Positions 61,473 to 64,000 of a stretch of DNA of 64,000 nt are shown here, in pieces. The stretch comes from Candidatus Obscuribacterales bacterium (GTDB lineage Bacteria > Cyanobacteriota > Vampirovibrionia > Obscuribacterales > Obscuribacteraceae): contig JAIELX010000116.1 of the NCBI GenBank assembly GCA_019752635.1, positions 1-64,000 of the forward strand, in the 5' to 3' direction. A model generated the notes under the pieces. It was not told the origin of the DNA. It did no database searches and saw nothing but the letters and a program-made list of their open reading frames with translations. Numbering within the stretch: position 1 is the first letter of the stretch; each line of letters begins with the position of its first letter. The position numbers were made by a program, and so were the translations under genes.

Positions 61473-62927
61473 CTAACCCGCGTGAGCGATGCCGACGGTG
61501 ATGTTACGGAATCGCGAGGGTGAGGCACCGTGCCCCGTCCACATTGTCTGCATCGGCTGGCCTTTGCCACAGTTTGGCACGCCCCAGTCGATGTAATCTC
61601 TGCGGTCGGCGATTGCGTCGCAGGAGTTCCAAAATTGCGGCGTGATACCGGCGTAGCTGCAGTTCTTCAGCATGCGCCCGCGTTTGCCGTTCTTGATCTC
61701 CCAGCCGATTTCGGTGGAAAACTGGAACTGATACCGCAACTGGTCAATCGACCAGGAGCGATTCGTTTCCATGAAGATTCCATCGTCGGTGTCGGCGATG
61801 ATATCTTCCAAAGTCCCCGAATTGCCGGGCAAGAGAGAGACGTTGGTCATGCGGATGATGGGCGTAAAGTTCCACGACTCGGCACGCATCATGCCGCCGG
61901 ATCGCCCCAACCCGATCAACGGCGCAGTTTCCCTTGAGCTCAAGTAGCCGCAGAAGACGCCATTCTTAACCATGTGAACGCACTGCGCCTGAACGCCTTC
62001 ATCGTCGAAGCCGAAGGATCCCAACGCACCGGGAGTGGTGGCATCCGCAACCAGATTCACCAGCGGCGATCCATATTGCAAATTCTTCAACTTGTCCGGA
62101 GTCAAGAACGACGCGCCCGCGAAGTTGACTTCCCATCCCAGCGCTCGATCCAGCTCGCCGGGATGCCCCATACTCTCGTGGATTTGCAGCGCAAGCTGCG
62201 AGCCACCGAGAATCAGATCCGTATCTCTCTGCGGGCAAGCCGGAGCGGAAAGCAGCGCCACAGCTTCTTCAGCGATTTGCTGCGCATTCCCGGGCAGGTC
62301 CCACCGCAAAATCATCTCCCAGCCGGCAAGCTCGTGCTGCCCGCCGGAGGAACTGGGATACGAACGCTTCTGCCGGTCATTCTTGCCGGTAGCGTAGGCT
62401 TCGATGCCGCAACTGGAGCGGATAAAGGTTTGATGGATACGGCTCCCCGCGCTGGACGCGAAGAACTTCGTGTCCTTGATGAAGCTCATGAAGCCGTGCG
62501 CAAGGGTAATACCCTTGACCGCGAGAATGGTGGTCGCCGCCTTAAGCAGCACTCCGACCTTGTCTTCTATGCTGACCGTGAAGGGATCAATCAGATGAGG
62601 TGACACCCAGGTCGCGTTGTAGACCGGTTCGTCGGCCATGCGCACTGCCTCGGGACGGCAGGTTGAACTTGCCTTACCCGTAGCCACGGCGCGCTTCACC
62701 GCCGCAGCGACACCTGCGCGAGTGAGCTGCTGCGTTGAAGCGAAGCCCCAGCCGCCTTTGACCAGAACTCGAACACCAATTCCGGCGCTGGACCCTTGCG
62801 CCAATCGTGCCACCGTCTGGTCTTTGGTGACGATTTCCTGTGACTGTTGCTCGACGCACCGCACATCGGAGTACGAGGCTCCGAGTTGCTTTGCCAGGTC
62901 CAGAGCGTATTCTGCGAGTTTTTGCAT
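61473..62927 (-). CDS. tldD: TldD-like metalloprotease subunit
   Basis: 484 aa. HESMGH (near 260) is the HExxxH zinc motif of the family. GVRVLVKGGWGFAST near 50-65 matches the N-terminal domain. The start at 62927 follows AGGAG; the upstream frame to 63065 is rejected. Forms the catalytic half with the downstream TldE. No obvious ribosomal-peptide precursor is adjacent, so the substrate is unknown. Confidence 0.88.
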   Translation of the reverse strand: MQKLAEYALDLAKQLGASYSDVRCVEQQSQEIVTKDQTVARLAQGSSAGIGVRVLVKGGWGFASTQQLTRAGVAAAVKRAVATGKASSTCRPEAVRMADEPVYNATWVSPHLIDPFTVSIEDKVGVLLKAATTILAVKGITLAHGFMSFIKDTKFFASSAGSRIHQTFIRSSCGIEAYATGKNDRQKRSYPSSSGGQHELAGWEMILRWDLPGNAQQIAEEAVALLSAPACPQRDTDLILGGSQLALQIHESMGHPGELDRALGWEVNFAGASFLTPDKLKNLQYGSPLVNLVADATTPGALGSFGFDDEGVQAQCVHMVKNGVFCGYLSSRETAPLIGLGRSGGMMRAESWNFTPIIRMTNVSLLPGNSGTLEDIIADTDDGIFMETNRSWSIDQLRYQFQFSTEIGWEIKNGKRGRMLKNCSYAGITPQFWNSCDAIADRRDYIDWGVPNCGKGQPMQTMWTGHGASPSRFRNITVGIAHAG

Positions 62928-63130
62928 GGTTAGCAACTCCTTTCGGCATGCACGAGCGCGAGCGTAGCAGGAACTGGATGTCAGCAGCCTGCAAGCGCGT
63001 ACCGAGTATGATACGGCTCGTGCATACGATTTACCAGCTGAAGTCGACGGGGCCACTCCCGTCACGGGGCGTGGCCTCGGTGTCCGGCTGTGAGCGCCAA
63101 ATGGATTTTCTGTAAGCGCTCCGGCTACGT

Positions 63131-63207
63131 CGGCAAGCCTCCTTGCCTCCGCGCGAAGAGCTCGACGCTACGCTCTTTGCGGCTCCTCGCCGCTCGAGCT
63201 GCGCTTC
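63131..63207 (-). repeat. Intergenic structured element, copy D (upstream of tldD)
   Basis: CGGCAAGCCTCCTTGCC, TCCGCGC, CGCCGCTCGAGCTGCGCTTC. AAGCGC at 63113-63118 pairs with GCGCTT at 63201-63206, closing the element. Lies 3' of the propeller-like gene and about 205 bp upstream of tldD, as the other three copies lie relative to their genes. Confidence 0.7.
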
Positions 63208-63249
63208 TCCGTTCTAACGAGACTAAGCGTGCCCTGAAGAGGCCAAGCC

Positions 63250-63987
63250 TCAAACTTCGCGGGCGATGAGCAGCTTGCCGTTGGCTCGGCACGCCGCGAA
63301 AATGCGGCGGCTGGGCGAAGTACGATGCCCTTGAGCGTGGAGCAGCTTCAGGGGCGCGAGGTTCCACACTTCCAGCCCGTGATCGCCCACCACCACCAAC
63401 TCCTTCGGCGCCGTCAGGTAGAGTTGGGCGATGCTGGCACCGGAGTCCGAGTCGATGAATGCGCACTTCTCCGAGTCGGCACACGGCAGGTAGATGCGCT
63501 TCTGCAGCGCATACTGGCTACCGATGCCGGGCGAACCATCCAACTCCCAGCCGGACAGAGGGAAACCGTCTCCGGCGCTGTACTCGTCCGACGGGTCGAG
63601 CTGGAACGGCATGCTCACCAACCATATGCGGTTACCGTCACCAGCCATGGCAACGCCGTTATGCGCGTCCGTCGCGGCGGCGGTGTAGCAATCCCACTTC
63701 GTTCCCCGGGCGTTGAGCGGCTCCCTGGAACCATCTCCGAGGTCGACGATGAACTGGCTGCCACAGCCGCTGGCAGCATAGAGCATGCCTGCGCGTGAGA
63801 ACGCCAGAGAGTAGATGCTGCTCTCCATCGGTCTCTTGTTGTAGACCACCTGCGGGGTTACTCCCGCGAAATTCCACACGCAGATGTTGCCGAAGCTGTC
63901 CCCCGCGGCGACCATCGGTCCCCAATCCGAATCGGCATACGCCGGTCCGGTCTGCACCAGAGACATCAGGTCGTACCCCTGTGGCAT
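63250..63987 (-). CDS. Beta-propeller-like protein, probably cut by the window edge
   Basis: At least 245 aa. Repeated blades of about 40-50 residues with DG or GD turns (VAAGDSFGNICVWNF, SLAFSRAGMLYAASG, VVVGDHGLEVWNL) suggest a WD40-like propeller. The frame is open beyond the first ATG at 63987 towards 64000, so the true start may lie outside the window. Role unknown; usually a protein-interaction scaffold. Confidence 0.65.
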   Translation of the reverse strand: MPQGYDLMSLVQTGPAYADSDWGPMVAAGDSFGNICVWNFAGVTPQVVYNKRPMESSIYSLAFSRAGMLYAASGCGSQFIVDLGDGSREPLNARGTKWDCYTAAATDAHNGVAMAGDGNRIWLVSMPFQLDPSDEYSAGDGFPLSGWELDGSPGIGSQYALQKRIYLPCADSEKCAFIDSDSGASIAQLYLTAPKELVVVGDHGLEVWNLAPLKLLHAQGHRTSPSRRIFAACRANGKLLIAREV

Positions 63988-64000
63988 GCGCAGGGGCGGC

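Overview
The window looks like a bacterial genome segment with few operons. The clearest taxonomic hint is four large Ser/Thr protein kinases (at 278, 9957, 40676 and 50866). Each has an N-terminal kinase domain, one transmembrane helix and a long helical repeat C-terminus. This architecture is common in Obscuribacterales/Melainabacteria (Vampirovibrionia) and in Planctomycetes. I favour a Ca. Obscuribacter-like organism, but this is inference and no marker gene is present. There is no rRNA, no complete tRNA, no CRISPR array and no phage structural gene.

Two kinds of DNA alternate. The kinase and two-component blocks (about 0.3-12.6 kb, 38.9-45.2 kb, 50.9-54.2 kb) use mixed codons and are visibly less GC-rich. 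The metabolic blocks (about 13-33 kb, 34-38.7 kb, 45.5-50.3 kb, 54.4-64 kb) are GC-rich. Their genes are mostly separated by 100-250 bp, most with their own Shine-Dalgarno and a hairpin after the stop.

Layout: 0-13 kb, two kinases, an LRR-like/zinc-finger gene pair, a zincin-like protein, an S1-domain protein and small membrane proteins. 13-31 kb, all minus strand: an SDR, a CoaB-like protein, a repeat lipoprotein, a radical SAM enzyme, then NADP biosynthesis (NadE-PncA fusion, PRPP synthetase, nicotinate phosphoribosyltransferase, NadD, NadK, a membrane-anchored Nudix protein), followed by a gamma-glutamylcyclotransferase, an M28 peptidase and two PlsC acyltransferases. 33-34.1 kb: a non-coding strand-switch region with spaced repeats. 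34.1-38.8 kb, plus strand: two almost identical metallo-beta-lactamase-fold genes, two zinc-ribbon proteins and AnmK. 38.9-45.4 kb: a response regulator/STPK/histidine kinase operon, a truncated tyrosine recombinase, an EF-hand protein and strong palindromes. 45.5-50.3 kb: three tandem serpins. 50.9-64 kb: a kinase, then membrane proteins, two nucleoside hydrolases, a Nudix protein, a TldE/TldD pair and the edge of a propeller-like gene.

The most coherent system is the NAD(P) island. It encodes every step from nicotinamide through nicotinate, NaMN, NaAD and NAD to NADP, plus synthesis of the PRPP co-substrate. Two enzymes have unusual architectures: nicotinamidase is fused to the C-terminus of NAD synthetase, and the PRPP synthetase carries a degenerate extra copy of its N-terminal domain. 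A repeated, apparently structured intergenic element lies upstream of nicotinate phosphoribosyltransferase, NadK, the gamma-glutamylcyclotransferase and TldD. It is the best candidate for an undescribed RNA or repeat family here.
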